From the NCBI GenBank assembly GCA_025716855.1, contig JAIXMQ010000002.1, forward strand, positions 682,001-746,000: 64,000 nt of DNA, read 5' to 3'. The first letter of the stretch is position 1, and each line of letters opens with the position of its first letter. Source of the stretch: Pilaira anomala (lineage: Eukaryota > Mucoromycota > Mucoromycetes > Mucorales > Mucoraceae). Shown one piece after another: positions 1-10,196 of this stretch. The notes under the pieces were generated by a model. The model made no database searches and had not been told where the DNA came from. It was given only the letters and a program-made list of their open reading frames with translations. A program made the position numbers and the translations under genes.

Positions 1-1111
1 CTCAATTTTGGCAACAGGACCACGTCTCTTTAAAGCACCAGAAGCAACATTGACATCAGCATTGTTTAAGTTATCAGTAATAGTTGCACCATTAGCAATG
101 TTGGAAGCAGTATCTTTGAGTTGAACATTAGTATTATCAGCCTTTACTAAGGAACCGTCACGCTTGAGGATATGAATGCCAAGTCGATTGAGGTTTCTCG
201 TAATTTCGAGATTGTTAGCAATGTTTGAAACAGTGTTTTTGGTTTGAATGTTGGTGTTCTTAGCAGAAATAAGAGTACGACGAGTGAGGACATCTACGTT
301 AGCGTTGTTACCATTTCCGGCGACTACGGCACCATTAGCAATGTTGGAAAGGGTGTCGTCTGTTTGAACGTTAGTATTGTCTAATTTAGCAGTTGAACGT
401 TTGGTGAGTGTTTCATCACAATCATCCGTATTACTGCCACCACTACTTCCACCATGGCTACCACCACTACCACTTCCACCGTGACTACCACCACTACCAC
501 TTCCACCGTGACTACCACCACTACCACTTCCACCGTGACTACCACCACTACCACTTCCACCGTGACTACCACCACTACCACTACCACTTCCACCGTGATT
601 ACCACCACTACCGCTAGCAACGTCAACATCAGCATTGTTAAGATTATCACCAATTAAGAGATTGTTGCCGATGTTAGAAAGTGTATCTTCAAGTTGAATG
701 TTAGTACCGTCGAGATCAATTAAGCTACCACCGTGAGATCCACTACTACCACCACTGCTTCCACCATGAGATCCACTGCTACCACTGCTAGATCCAGAAT
801 CCATGTCTAAGATAACAATATAAAAATTGTCAGTTATAAAAAAATATTTCAGATTGTATAACTATAATCTTACCGGCATCTCCAAAGTCTCCAAAGTCAA
901 AGCCACCATTGCTGCTACCATGGCTACCGCTACTACCGCCACTACAGCTAGAGCTACAACATCCAGAAGCACAGCGAGCAACGAGATGAGAGTTTAAAGC
1001 GCTGTCGATAACATCTTGAGTTTGAAGAGATGATTCAGAGTGAATAGAACGGGCAGAGACAGAGATCAACAAACTGGCAATGAGACCAAGAGGAACGAAT
1101 TTCAATTGCAT
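1..1111 (-). CDS. Secreted KEX2-type repeat peptide precursor 1 (3' end outside window)
   Basis: Exons 874-1111 and 1-806; the intron has GTAAGA...TTATCTTAG ends and the frame stays open to base 1, so the C-terminus lies beyond the window. The product starts with a signal peptide (MQLKFVPLGLIASLLISVSA), then a pro-segment ending LVAR, a short Cys-rich stretch (RCASGCCSSSC) and Gly/Ser/His-rich sequence. Four degenerate copies of a unit with core TN[VI]QxxDTxSNIANGAVVAGN follow. Later copies are separated by dibasic sites: LTKR, LTRR, ILKR and ALKRR. Known biology: fungal kexin (KEX2) cuts secreted proproteins after KR/RR in the Golgi, so this should be a polyprotein giving several peptides. 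Function of the peptides is unknown. The leader and units are shared with the genes at 3001-4722 and 7424-8548, so these are tandem paralogues. A cell-wall repetitive protein is the main alternative. Confidence 0.75.
448..610 (-). repeat. 27-bp tandem repeat coding Gly-Ser-His units
   Basis: About five near-perfect 27-bp units sit inside exon 2 of the first repeat-precursor gene. On the coding strand each encodes the nine-residue unit GSGGSHGGS. The tract forms a flexible His-containing spacer between the first TNIQ unit and the first KR site. Copy number is likely to vary by slippage. Confidence 0.8.
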
Positions 1112-1247
1112 ATTATAAGAAAGCTAAACTATAACAGTTAATATGTAATAAAGTACTAAAAGTAGTAATATAATAATTACCTAAGTAAAGTTAGAAGCTA
1201 ATGTGAATGAATATAGAAAAATAAACTGAAATGTTAAAAAGATGTTT

Positions 1248-1255
1248 CTTATATA
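1248..1255 (-). promoter_or_regulatory. Candidate TATA box of repeat precursor 1
   Basis: The minus strand reads TATATAAGAAACATC about 140 bp upstream of the ATG at 1111. The two paralogous genes carry TATAAAAGAA in the equivalent place. The match is seen directly; promoter function is inferred. Confidence 0.4.
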
Positions 1256-3000
1256 CAAAAAAATCAAAGAGTAAGGGATAACAGTATGATCGACTATAAT
1301 TAGACTATCTAGAATAAAAAGAAAGAGGGGTTCTTATGCATGATAATTCAAGGACCATTCACTCAAGTCGATGGCCTAAAAGGAAATATACAACAAGTAC
1401 AGGTGGTGTTTTATGGGTCTAATTTTTGGGGCGATCATGCAGTATAAAACAGAATTGAAGGGGTTCGTTTTTATCTTTAACAACAACATTGAAAATAACA
1501 TTCCTCCTTGTCATTTCTATAAACTTTAAACTTAAAACATCAAACAAGCTTTGTGATTTCAAAAATAATACGCACTTTAATACAATTTGAATGATCAGAA
1601 TATATTGGTTTATGCAAATTTATTGAATAAAATAGATTATATTTTTTCTTATTCCTCACTTTATCATCCATAGCCATGTTTATCAGCAACCGTTCTATTT
1701 TATTCGTTTATGCATGTATACTAAAGCCCCCATATAGTCTGTATTTATTGCTCTTTTTTTTTGTAAATTTCCTTTATGTCACTCAATCGCTATCCTTATA
1801 AAATAATATTATGCATAGTACTGCCATTATGCATAATTGTCTTGCTAGTTTAAAGAGCCATAATATCATTGGAGTTTTACATACCGGATTTCACTGTACA
1901 TACATGTAAATAATAATAAAAAAAGGTACACCAAATTTTTTTTTATTTTAAAAAAATTAAGTTTAAAGTTATTTAACTATATTATATCCTTTTCCTTTAT
2001 TTATTTGAATAAAGCATCAATATTTATGTCCATGATTAATTTATTACAAGATATAAAAAGATTTTAAAACAGAAGTCAAGAGGTTTATTAGGATAGTAAT
2101 CAGACTGATATTACCGCCTAATTAGTTTGTTTGGATCTACGGTGCAGATGTTTTTATAGCCACAATATTTGAAAAAAAAGGTTGAGCTCTCACTGTGAAT
2201 GTAAGGCAGAGGCATTTTGAATCAAAATATTTTACTTCAATTTTCCCTAACTTGGCTTCAGCACACACAATGTGTTCTTGGTATAAAAAAAAATCTTTAC
2301 GATTGCGAACCGTTTACAATTCTTTATCCTCACACAGGATATTGCATGCCTACGGAAAACGATCCTACTTTTTTTTTTGCCTCTCCTCTTTTTTAAGGAA
2401 ATAACGAAAAGCAAATAGGCCGTGTCACGCCAGCTAAAAAACCAGTTTAAAGCTTTATTTTTTATTTTATTTCAAAAAAATAGCCAATATTTAATTAACT
2501 TTTATGTTTAAAAAGCATAGGTAGTATATCAGAACAAGTATAAATCTAGATCAATTCGCTTCAGCCTAATCACAACTTGATGTAACACAACAAGCACTCT
2601 TAAGGAGGACATGCATATACTTTTTTCTATATGGAGGGTTCAGCATGACATTTATATCATAATAAGAAGCTGCTTCAGTGTGCAAGTAAACCCCCTCACT
2701 TCCAATAGAATATTTACCACATGCATATATGTTCTCAAACAACTAAGAATAATACAAGGCATAATCTATTGTATGATGTTTTTTATAGAAGAGTATTATA
2801 CAGCATTTTGCAATAAAGGTTACAGACTTTTTTTTTTTATTATAAGGGTGTCAGTAGTAAAGATGGTGAGATAGAAGAAAATTAGATAAACCTATTGGTA
2901 CTAAGAACTTTTTTTCTTGAAAAAAAAAAAAAACTTTATAACAAGGGCACTGAAGAATAAAATAAATAAATAATAATGATATCAAGTAAAAGCTAATCAA
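1256..3000. other. Intergenic, AT-rich, no supported gene
   Basis: Only short, low-complexity reading frames occur here. The string GTATAAAACAGAAT at 1442-1455 recurs at 5130-5143, each time upstream of one of the repeat-precursor genes. Nothing else could be supported. Confidence 0.5.
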
Positions 3001-4722
3001 TTAGATAGCACCTCCTAAAAGACCTTCATCACCAAGAATACCTCTCTTAAGAAGATCTACCATTTCATCATTGGCGTTATCAACAATAACAGCGTTATTA
3101 GCAATATCAGAAGCAGTGTCCATGGTTTGAACGTTGGTATCAGCTACGTCAGCAATATCAGCACGACGGAGGACCTTGGCAAAAAGATTGTTGGCGACGT
3201 CAGCAACAACGGCGTTATTACCAATGTTAGAAGCGGTATCCTTAGTTTGAACGTTAGTGTTAGCAACATTGAGTAAACCACGACGGTTGAGAGCCTTGAC
3301 ATTGGCACCGTTAGCATTACCAACAACCTTAGCACAGTTAGCAATGTTGGAAGCAGTGTCCTTGGTTTGAACGTTAGTATCCTTGAGGTTAACTAAACCA
3401 CGCTTGAGTGCTTTGACATGAGGCATGTTACCATTACCGGCAACAACAGCACCGTTGGCAATGTGAGAGGCAGTATCCTTGAGTTGAACATTGGTGCCGG
3501 TAACATCAACTGTATCACGCTTGAGTGCTTTGACATGAGGCTTGTTACCGTTACCTGCAACAACAGCACCGTTGGCAATGTGAGAGGCAGTATCCTTGAG
3601 TTGAACATTGGTACCGGTAACATCAACTGTATCACGCTTGAGTGCTTTGACATGAGGCATGTTACCGTTACCGGCAACAACAGCACCGTTGGCAATGTGA
3701 GAGGCAGTATCCTTGAGTTGAACATTGGTGTTGGTAACATCAACTTGACCACGCTTCTTCATACCAGTGGCAACATCGGCAACAATACCATTGGCAACAC
3801 CAGCGACAACGGGGTGTTCAGCAATATGGGAAATGGTATCTTGAGCTTGAACATTAGTGTTAGAAACATTGGCAGTACCACGTCGGTTAAGAGCATTAAC
3901 CTTGGCACCGTTAGCATTACCGACAACCTTAGCACAGTTAGCAATGTTGGAAGCAGTGTCCTTGGTTTGAACGTTAGTACCCTTGAGGTTAACTAAACCA
4001 CGCTTGAGTGCTTTGACATGAGGCATGTTACCGTTACCGGCAACAACAGCACCGTTGGCAATGTGGGAGACGGTGTTCTTGAGTTGAACATTGGTGTTGG
4101 TAGCATCAACTTGACCACGCTTTTCCATTTCAACTTCAGCATCAACTTCAGCATCAGCATCAACTTCAGTATCAGCATCAACATCAACATCAGTATCAAC
4201 ATCAACATCAGCATCAGCATCAACATCAGCATCAGTATCAACATCAGCATCAACATCAACATCAGCATCAACATCAGTATCAGCGTCAACATCAGCATCA
4301 ACTGCGGTATCGTTTTCCATATCCATGCTATTTTCGAGACGGCCACTCATATCCATACCTATATGTTTTAAGGTAAAATGAGTAATTTGAAAATAAACAT
4401 ATCAAACTATGTATATATACTAACCGTGACTAGCACCACTGGTCATTCCACTACTGGTACCGGTGCTGAGAACTTGGGCATCAGCACCGTTAGCGTTACC
4501 AGCAATTAAGAGGTGGTTAAGGATGTTAGAACCAGTGTTATCAAGACCAACATTAGAACCAACGAGATTAACTAAACCGGGACTACGAGCAACAAGACCG
4601 CTTTTGAGGGCACCTTCAATTGCATTTTGGGTTTGGAGGGAGTTCTCAGAGTACAAAGAACGGGCTGAAACAGTAGCCAAGATACTGGCAATAAGACCGA
4701 GGGGAACGAATTTCATTTGCAT
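3001..4722 (-). CDS. Secreted KEX2-type repeat peptide precursor 2, nine peptide units
   Basis: Exons 4425-4722 and 3001-4358; intron GTTAGT...ACATATAG; 551 residues. Order of parts: signal peptide (MQMKFVPLGLIASILATVSA); pro-segment ending LVAR; a degenerate first unit (SNVGLDNTGSNILNHLLIAG); an acidic [VA]D repeat of about 60 residues; MEKR; nine units of 39-43 residues each closed by KR or RR; and a short tail ending GLLGGAI. Unit order is A-B-C-A-A-A-B-D-E. A-type units share the core DTASHIANGAVVAGNGN and end PHVKALKR. The two B-type units carry a single Cys (IANCAKVVG) and end LNRR. The layout is a textbook KEX2-processed polyprotein: leader, acidic pro-region, tandem peptides with dibasic sites. 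The A units are almost identical, so recent unequal crossing-over is likely. Peptide function is unknown; signalling, surface-active and amyloid-like roles are all possible. Confidence 0.85.
3043..4116 (-). repeat. Nine tandem peptide-coding units of 117-129 bp
   Basis: The units cover residues 81-438 of the second exon's product. Four A-type units are nearly identical at DNA level, three of them side by side (roughly 3400-3750). The A-B pair occurs twice, which suggests block duplication. There are no unique spacers, so this is not a CRISPR array. Confidence 0.85.
4129..4305 (-). repeat. Acidic low-complexity (Val/Ala-Asp)n tract
   Basis: A 6-bp-periodic sequence (GATGTT/GATGCT codon pairs) encodes about 60 alternating V/A and D residues with a few T and E. 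It lies between the degenerate first unit and the first KR site, where an acidic pro-region would sit. Confidence 0.8.
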
Positions 4723-4892
4723 TTTTTGAAGTGTAGAAATCTATTATTTTTAAAGGGTATAAAAAAAGTCTAAAAATTAATATCAAAGTTAGTATGATTG
4801 GGTAAGTAAAGAAAATAAAAAGCTATTGTATTACTCTATTGGCTGTTCGAATGAAGAGTTAATATTTTTTCTTTTCGAAGAAAACCCGTCTT

Positions 4893-4900
4893 CTTTTATA
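4893..4900 (-). promoter_or_regulatory. Candidate TATA box of repeat precursor 2
   Basis: The minus strand reads TATAAAAGAAGACGGG about 170 bp upstream of the ATG at 4722. A 38-bp A/T homopolymer (4903-4940) lies directly upstream of the box, an arrangement known in fungi to keep promoters nucleosome-poor. Confidence 0.45.

Positions 4901-4902
<2 letters not shown>

Positions 4903-4940
<38 letters not shown>
4903..4940. repeat. 38-bp T homopolymer
   Basis: An uninterrupted run of T on the plus strand, next to the TATA box of the second repeat-precursor gene. Its length should be treated as uncertain because homopolymers are error-prone. Confidence 0.9.
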
Positions 4941-7423
4941 CATTCTGTTCTCTTGTATTCTTAGTATGTTTTTAGGGCACATCTTTTTTATCATCTAGTT
5001 GCAATCAAACTGGAATTAAGAGGAGAAGAGCTTAGGTACATACAACAATAATAGTAGCATCATAGCCCAGATACAAATTTCGTAGTATAATGTGTGATCC
5101 ATTGCTGCAGATATTTTATGCATAATGTGGTATAAAACAGAATAACAGACAATTTTTGTATTCGTTTATTTATAAAACAAATAGAAAAAAACTTACATGT
5201 TCTTAAATCAAGATTGACAGATGATGACAAGGTTGATGTATTACATAATTTTTATTTTATTTTGTTTTCTATTTGCTAATGTATTTGCTATATAAAAACT
5301 ACCATCTAATACCCTAGAAAAAGTACACTTTCCTAAAGCTTAACTATATTAGGATATTGTAACTTTTCTAGCAAGGCAAATATTAATACTATTTACATTT
5401 CAAGCAAGTGAACAAGACATAGATTTTTTTCTATGCATGTCAGCTAAATGGTCATAACATAGATTTACTATCTTCTGGATTTGGATGCGATCGTTAAACT
5501 CAAATCCGAAATCTCAATTGTACTTATAGTAATACATCTATTGATCTACCTTATAAAATGACATATTCCAATTCGTTATCAGAATTTTTTTTGGCAGCAA
5601 ATGAATATCATTACTAGTAGCAACGGTAGCTTTTGAAAAAAGCTTAAAATTGGAACATGTAGATCATGATTCACCAAATGCTGTTGCTCGTATGCTTTGT
5701 CTTCATAAGAACTCAGTAAGTTGCTATTGAAAATATATATAGCAAAAGAGATGTTGTTAATGTCTTCTTTCAGGGAGAAATGTATGTCTGATTTTCTCTC
5801 TTTTTTTCTTCCTCTTTATCTATTACGCGCAATAATATACGTACTCATAGTCTGATATCAAATATTGAAATATACTTGCATTAATTTATCAATGACTATT
5901 ATACTTCCCGTTACTTACAACGAAATATTTTGTATTGCTCAAAAATAAAAACAAAACGAACGATTTTTTATTTATAAATGTGATATAATCGTATGTTACA
6001 AATCAGATATAAAAAACTGACTCGTCATGATTAAAATTGTATACATATATAGTTGTAAAATTTAGTCAGTTCCACCACTTTAGTAGAACTACTTCTATAA
6101 AAGTAATAGTTGTAAATTGGAGTATCCTTAGTCTAAAGTATGTATGGTATTTCGTAGATGACTCGGTCTAAGGGGAGAATAAATGTGTATGATGGGGGAC
6201 AGCTTATAGATATTTTTTAACCATATAACGAGCGTTCTTTCGTTTTTTCAAATATAGTCAGTGGCATTAAAACTTAAATAACTATATAGACAGAAAGAAG
6301 AACATTTTTCTTAATTTAGTATGGCTCAATTGCTACACAGCTGAAGAAAGTTTCAATATATTTGTCAATCTTTTTCTTTTTGAATACAGTTTGAATACAG
6401 TTTGAATATGTACTCCATGTGATATTATACGCACGTGACAGTTTTCAGGCTACTATTTGACCCACACAATATTTTGTATCCTTTTACTATAATTTTCAAA
6501 ATCTTTTCAGTTTTATTATCTTAAATAGATATAGGGCATGTTATTTTTCAAAATTGAGTTTAGCTTTAAGTCTTGGAGGCTTTTTTAGATGAAAAAATAC
6601 ATTGGCCGATCAGCACTGTACGCATTTTACGGTGTCATGAAGTTTGAATAACTATAAAGACGAAAGCCCTCTTTTAAACCTTCCGCTTGTAAATGTCAGA
6701 ATTATTTAAATTAACTGCTCACGACATTATTAACAAATGGGTTTCTCGGTAATAAATATAACCAATACCCAAAAGCATCAATATTAATTATAAAATTGGG
6801 CCCAAAAAACAACCATGGTTTATATATTTAACAAAAAGGATCTTATTCGTACACAAGAAGTACGCTCTTCTGGACTTTTCCTTCCTTACAGAACTATGAC
6901 CTTCTATAAGAATCCCTATAAAACTACAATTCTTTTACTAACATATTTTATTTTAAAAGAGGTAAAGATTTAACACCGATTATCAAATTCTATTTTTATA
7001 TTATTTAGGACATATGCAACTGCACTAATCAATGTCATGCATAAATTGTGATATTGACTTAGTATTTTCATTGGAGTATTTATCTATGTGATTCTACATA
7101 AAAATATTGACTTAAATTAAGTAACATATACTTAATATTAATGTAAATTACTTCGAAATATAAAACGTTTCTCTTTAGCTTGATTTAAATACGATTTTTC
7201 TAAAAGAAAGTCTTAACAATGAAATGATATAAAATATATTGGCTCATTAGGTTCGATTACAAACTTTTATTATATCAGATTTAAAAATTCTAAAAACGAG
7301 TTATAAGTTTGCATCATTTAAAAATGCTGAATGCTTAAAATATGATCATGTTAAGACAAAAAAAAAAAAAGTATGTGTAAGTTCCGGAAGTAGCAATTAT
7401 TTCTTGAGAAGACCACCTGTGGA
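4941..7423. other. Gene-poor region with one coding-like fragment
   Basis: No open gene found. On the plus strand at about 5640-5717 a coding-like piece reads KLEHVDHDSPNAVARMLCLH and is followed by a GTAAGT donor-like site. It has no start or continuation and is probably a remnant of an older gene or element. The rest is AT-rich without recognisable features. Confidence 0.35.
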
Positions 7424-8548
7424 TTATTTACCAACAGCACCACCCAGAAGATCACCGACAACTGGAATACCACGACGCATATTATTCATCATTTTCTTAT
7501 TCATCATAATCTTAGCCATTTTGGTCATCTTGGCAGTAGCAGCACTAACATCATCATCTTCTACAGCTGAACGACGTTTCCATTCAAATTCGTCCTCATC
7601 TTGCTCATTTTCGTCAAATTCGAATTCATTCTCATCTTCTTCGTCACCCCAGTAGCGACGCTTCATACCATTATCATTCTCATCTTCCTCGTTCTCATCC
7701 ATCTCATTCTCATCTTCATCAGCTTCAGAGCGACGCTTCCATTCATTCTCGTCAGGTTCATTTTCATCAGCTTCATTTTCATCAGCTTCGTTTTCATCAG
7801 CTTCGTTTTCATCAGCTTCATTTTCATCAGCTTCGTTTTCATCAGCTTCATTTTCATCAGCTTCGTTTTCATCAGCTTCGTTTTCATCAGCTTCATTTTC
7901 ATCGGGTTCATTTTCATCAGCTTCATTTTCATCAGCTTCATTTTCATCGGGTTCATTTTCGTTAGCTTCATTTTCATCAGCTTCATTTTCATCGGGTTCA
8001 TTTTCGTTAGCTTCATTTTCATTAGCTTCCCAGCTACGGCGTTCCCATTCATCCACTTCATTTTCATTTTCATCCCATTCATTCTCATCCTCATCCCATT
8101 CAGCTTCATTTTCATCTTCTTCCCAACGGCGACGTATAGAATGTGCTACACTGCTTTCATTGGCTTCATTTTCATCAGCTTCATTTTCATTTTCGTCCGC
8201 TTCATTTTCATTTTCGTCCGCTTCATTTTCGTTTTCGTCCGCTTCATTTTCATTTTCATCAGCTTCATTTTCATCTTCCTCTTCCTCATCAGCTTCATTT
8301 TCGTTACGACGGGCATGACGACGACGAATGGCATCAGAAACCTTTCTACGGGCAATGACACTACGCTTGTGGGCAACGTCAGCTCGGAGACCATTGGCAT
8401 TACCACCAATAAGAAGACCGTTGGCAATACCGGAAATAGTATGAGAAAGTTGAAGATTAGTATCATGAACGTCAGCAACTGAGGCAGCATTAACAGCTGA
8501 CATGAGAGTGGCGGCAATTAAACCAAGAGATACAAATTTAAGTTGCAT
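7424..8548 (-). CDS. Secreted KEX2-type precursor 3 with acidic EADEN repeats
   Basis: Single exon, 374 residues. It begins with the family signal peptide (MQLKFVSLGLIAATLMSAVNA) and one family unit (TNLQLSHTISGIANGLLIGG...) ending HKR. A dense run of basic sites follows (IARR, AIRRR, HARR). Most of the rest is acidic low-complexity DENEA/EADEN sequence, broken by sites such as SIRRRW, EWERRS, EWKRRS, GMKRRYW and EWKRRS. The tail ends GIPVVGDLLGGAVGK, matching the GLLGGAI end of the gene at 3001. The leader, first unit and tail show common descent with the two upstream paralogues, but the middle has been replaced by acidic repeat. Released peptides would be strongly acidic. Function unknown; it could also be a non-processed acidic wall protein. 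Confidence 0.75.
   Translation of the reverse strand: MQLKFVSLGLIAATLMSAVNAASVADVHDTNLQLSHTISGIANGLLIGGNANGLRADVAHKRSVIARRKVSDAIRRRHARRNENEADEEEEDENEADENENEADENENEADENENEADENENEADENEANESSVAHSIRRRWEEDENEAEWDEDENEWDENENEVDEWERRSWEANENEANENEPDENEADENEANENEPDENEADENEADENEPDENEADENEADENEADENEADENEADENEADENEADENEADENEADENEPDENEWKRRSEADEDENEMDENEEDENDNGMKRRYWGDEEDENEFEFDENEQDEDEFEWKRRSAVEDDDVSAATAKMTKMAKIMMNKKMMNNMRRGIPVVGDLLGGAVGK
7740..8290 (-). repeat. 15-bp-periodic (EADEN)n coding repeat
   Basis: Dozens of units of a 15-bp repeat encode EADEN/EANEN/EPDEN and occupy most of the third repeat-precursor gene. A block encoding basic sites interrupts the array near 8030-8160. The composition also leaves the opposite strand open, which creates a spurious antisense frame. 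Confidence 0.85.
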
Positions 8549-8613
8549 TATTGAAAATAATGATAATAGTAAAGAAAAAAAAAAGGGAAGAAAGCTAAGA
8601 GTGAAGTCCGTTT

Positions 8614-8621
8614 CTTTTATA
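8614..8621 (-). promoter_or_regulatory. Candidate TATA box of repeat precursor 3
   Basis: The minus strand reads TATAAAAGAAACGGAC about 66-73 bp upstream of the ATG at 8548. It matches the TATA[AT]AAGAA string of the other two family members. Confidence 0.45.
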
Positions 8622-10196
8622 TTAATTTTTAGATCGTTGGTTGTAATTAAATAGTAATCAGTAGGAGCTTTGTGGAAGATGTATGTAAAGAAAAACTGAT
8701 AGACATTTTGTTGAAATCATTCTACATTATATTTTGATATGCACACCATAAACATATCCTTTCTCTTACCCTTCTTCACCCTATATTATTTCCCTCCCTT
8801 CTATAGATTCTTCCTCCTCTTTTTATTCAAAATTGCTACAATCTATACATACATCGGCACAAAGAAAAAAAATGCTGATAGCATTCAAAGTTGACACCCT
8901 TTCTTTCGAAATTAGAATAGGGGTGACGATTACTCGATATTCATCCGCAAATTGGTGTATCATACTACTTCAGAACAAAGAAAAAAAACTGATGCGAGGT
9001 TAATTTTACTTGATAAGCATTTATTCTCGCTTGTTCTAAACTTTAATTCTGTACCTATTCTATTTAGATTACAAACCATTTAAATAAATCAAAAATAAAC
9101 GCCTTGACCTCTTCTTTAAAAGATAAGGATTATCAAAATACTGTATCTTGTCAACATATATGTATCGTGTATACATCAATTGTCTTCCAAAGCAAATAAA
9201 CATTCGCCTACACATAGAAAATTATAGCTATTGGTTGATTTATAGTTTTTAGAAATAACGAAACGGCTTTAGAACCGCTGCAGTAAACAAGGAAGAAATT
9301 TTTATTTTGTCTAAAGATCCGCAGGAAAAAAGAAAAAGAAGGAACCATTTTTAAGCTTATCCATTGATTTTATTTTAGTTTTGACATAACGGATTATTCT
9401 ATTGATAAAATAATACCAGTAACATGAGTCTTCTATTACTGTTTCATATTACATTTATACACAATAATAATTCGAGTATAATATATTTTAACAAATAGTC
9501 TGTGCTTTTTTTTTCTGCGGCAGTTCGAAACGATAATAAGATGCAAATCTCGTAAGGAAAAAATTAACCCTGTTTATTACATGTGAAGCTCCTTTTATTT
9601 ATTTATACACAATTCCAAGTCTGGTTGATCTTATCTACTAGGACTAGCAAAAATAAACTTATGTGACTTATTAAGCCAACCGCTGGAGTAGATATTCCTG
9701 AATCATTATGGTAAAGGGTCGATAATTAATAACCTAGTAGAATATATCCTTTTGATACACAATGCGTTTGAAATACAATGTTTGCACATAAAAAATGTCT
9801 ATTTACATTTAATAATACCCAATGAAATTGATAAAGACTTGTGCTCCTTTTTTCGGTTCATAATGCACCCATTGTTATGGTAGATGCAGTTACATTACAT
9901 GTCATTATCTTAAGGAGCAAAAAGCAGGGTTTCTTTAATCATTTCTGACAAATAAGAAATTCCATCCACTCAACAAGGAAAAAAAATGCAACGATAAAAT
10001 TCTACGAAAAAACTGGGTAATATAGACAAAAAATAAATTAAAACATAAACAGTTGATAAATACTTTATTCTCTCCAAAGAGATTAAATTTAAAAAGATTT
10101 CTCATCTTAAATACTGTTTGTTTTCAGCGATCTAAATAGTTTTTGCATTTCAAAAAGACCTAATTTAGCTATTGAAAAAGAATTCAGTTTCTCCTT
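8622..10196. other. Intergenic, nothing recognised
   Basis: AT-rich sequence with stop codons in all frames and no recognisable protein, RNA or repeat signal. Confidence 0.5.

Noticed and set aside
381..657. Val-rich, His/Tyr-rich and Thr-rich frames around 381-657
   Set aside because: Alternative readings of the 27-bp Gly-Ser-His repeat; only the minus-strand frame continues the precursor gene.
2195..2874. Two plus-strand frames of 69 and 87 codons
   Set aside because: AT-driven composition, runs of Phe and no recognisable domain or splice context.
3043..4116. Regularly spaced repeats that could suggest a CRISPR array
   Set aside because: Units are 117-129 bp, coding, directly adjacent and without unique spacers, in a eukaryotic gene.
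3418..4371. Plus-strand frames across the second precursor gene
   Set aside because: They are antisense shadows of the tandem repeats and have no start context or family resemblance.
7601..8482. Long plus-strand frame (293 codons, Phe/Ile/Ser-rich) opposite the third precursor gene
   Set aside because: It is the mirror of the EADEN repeat, whose composition leaves the antisense strand free of stops. The minus-strand frame has a family signal peptide and tail, so it is the real gene.
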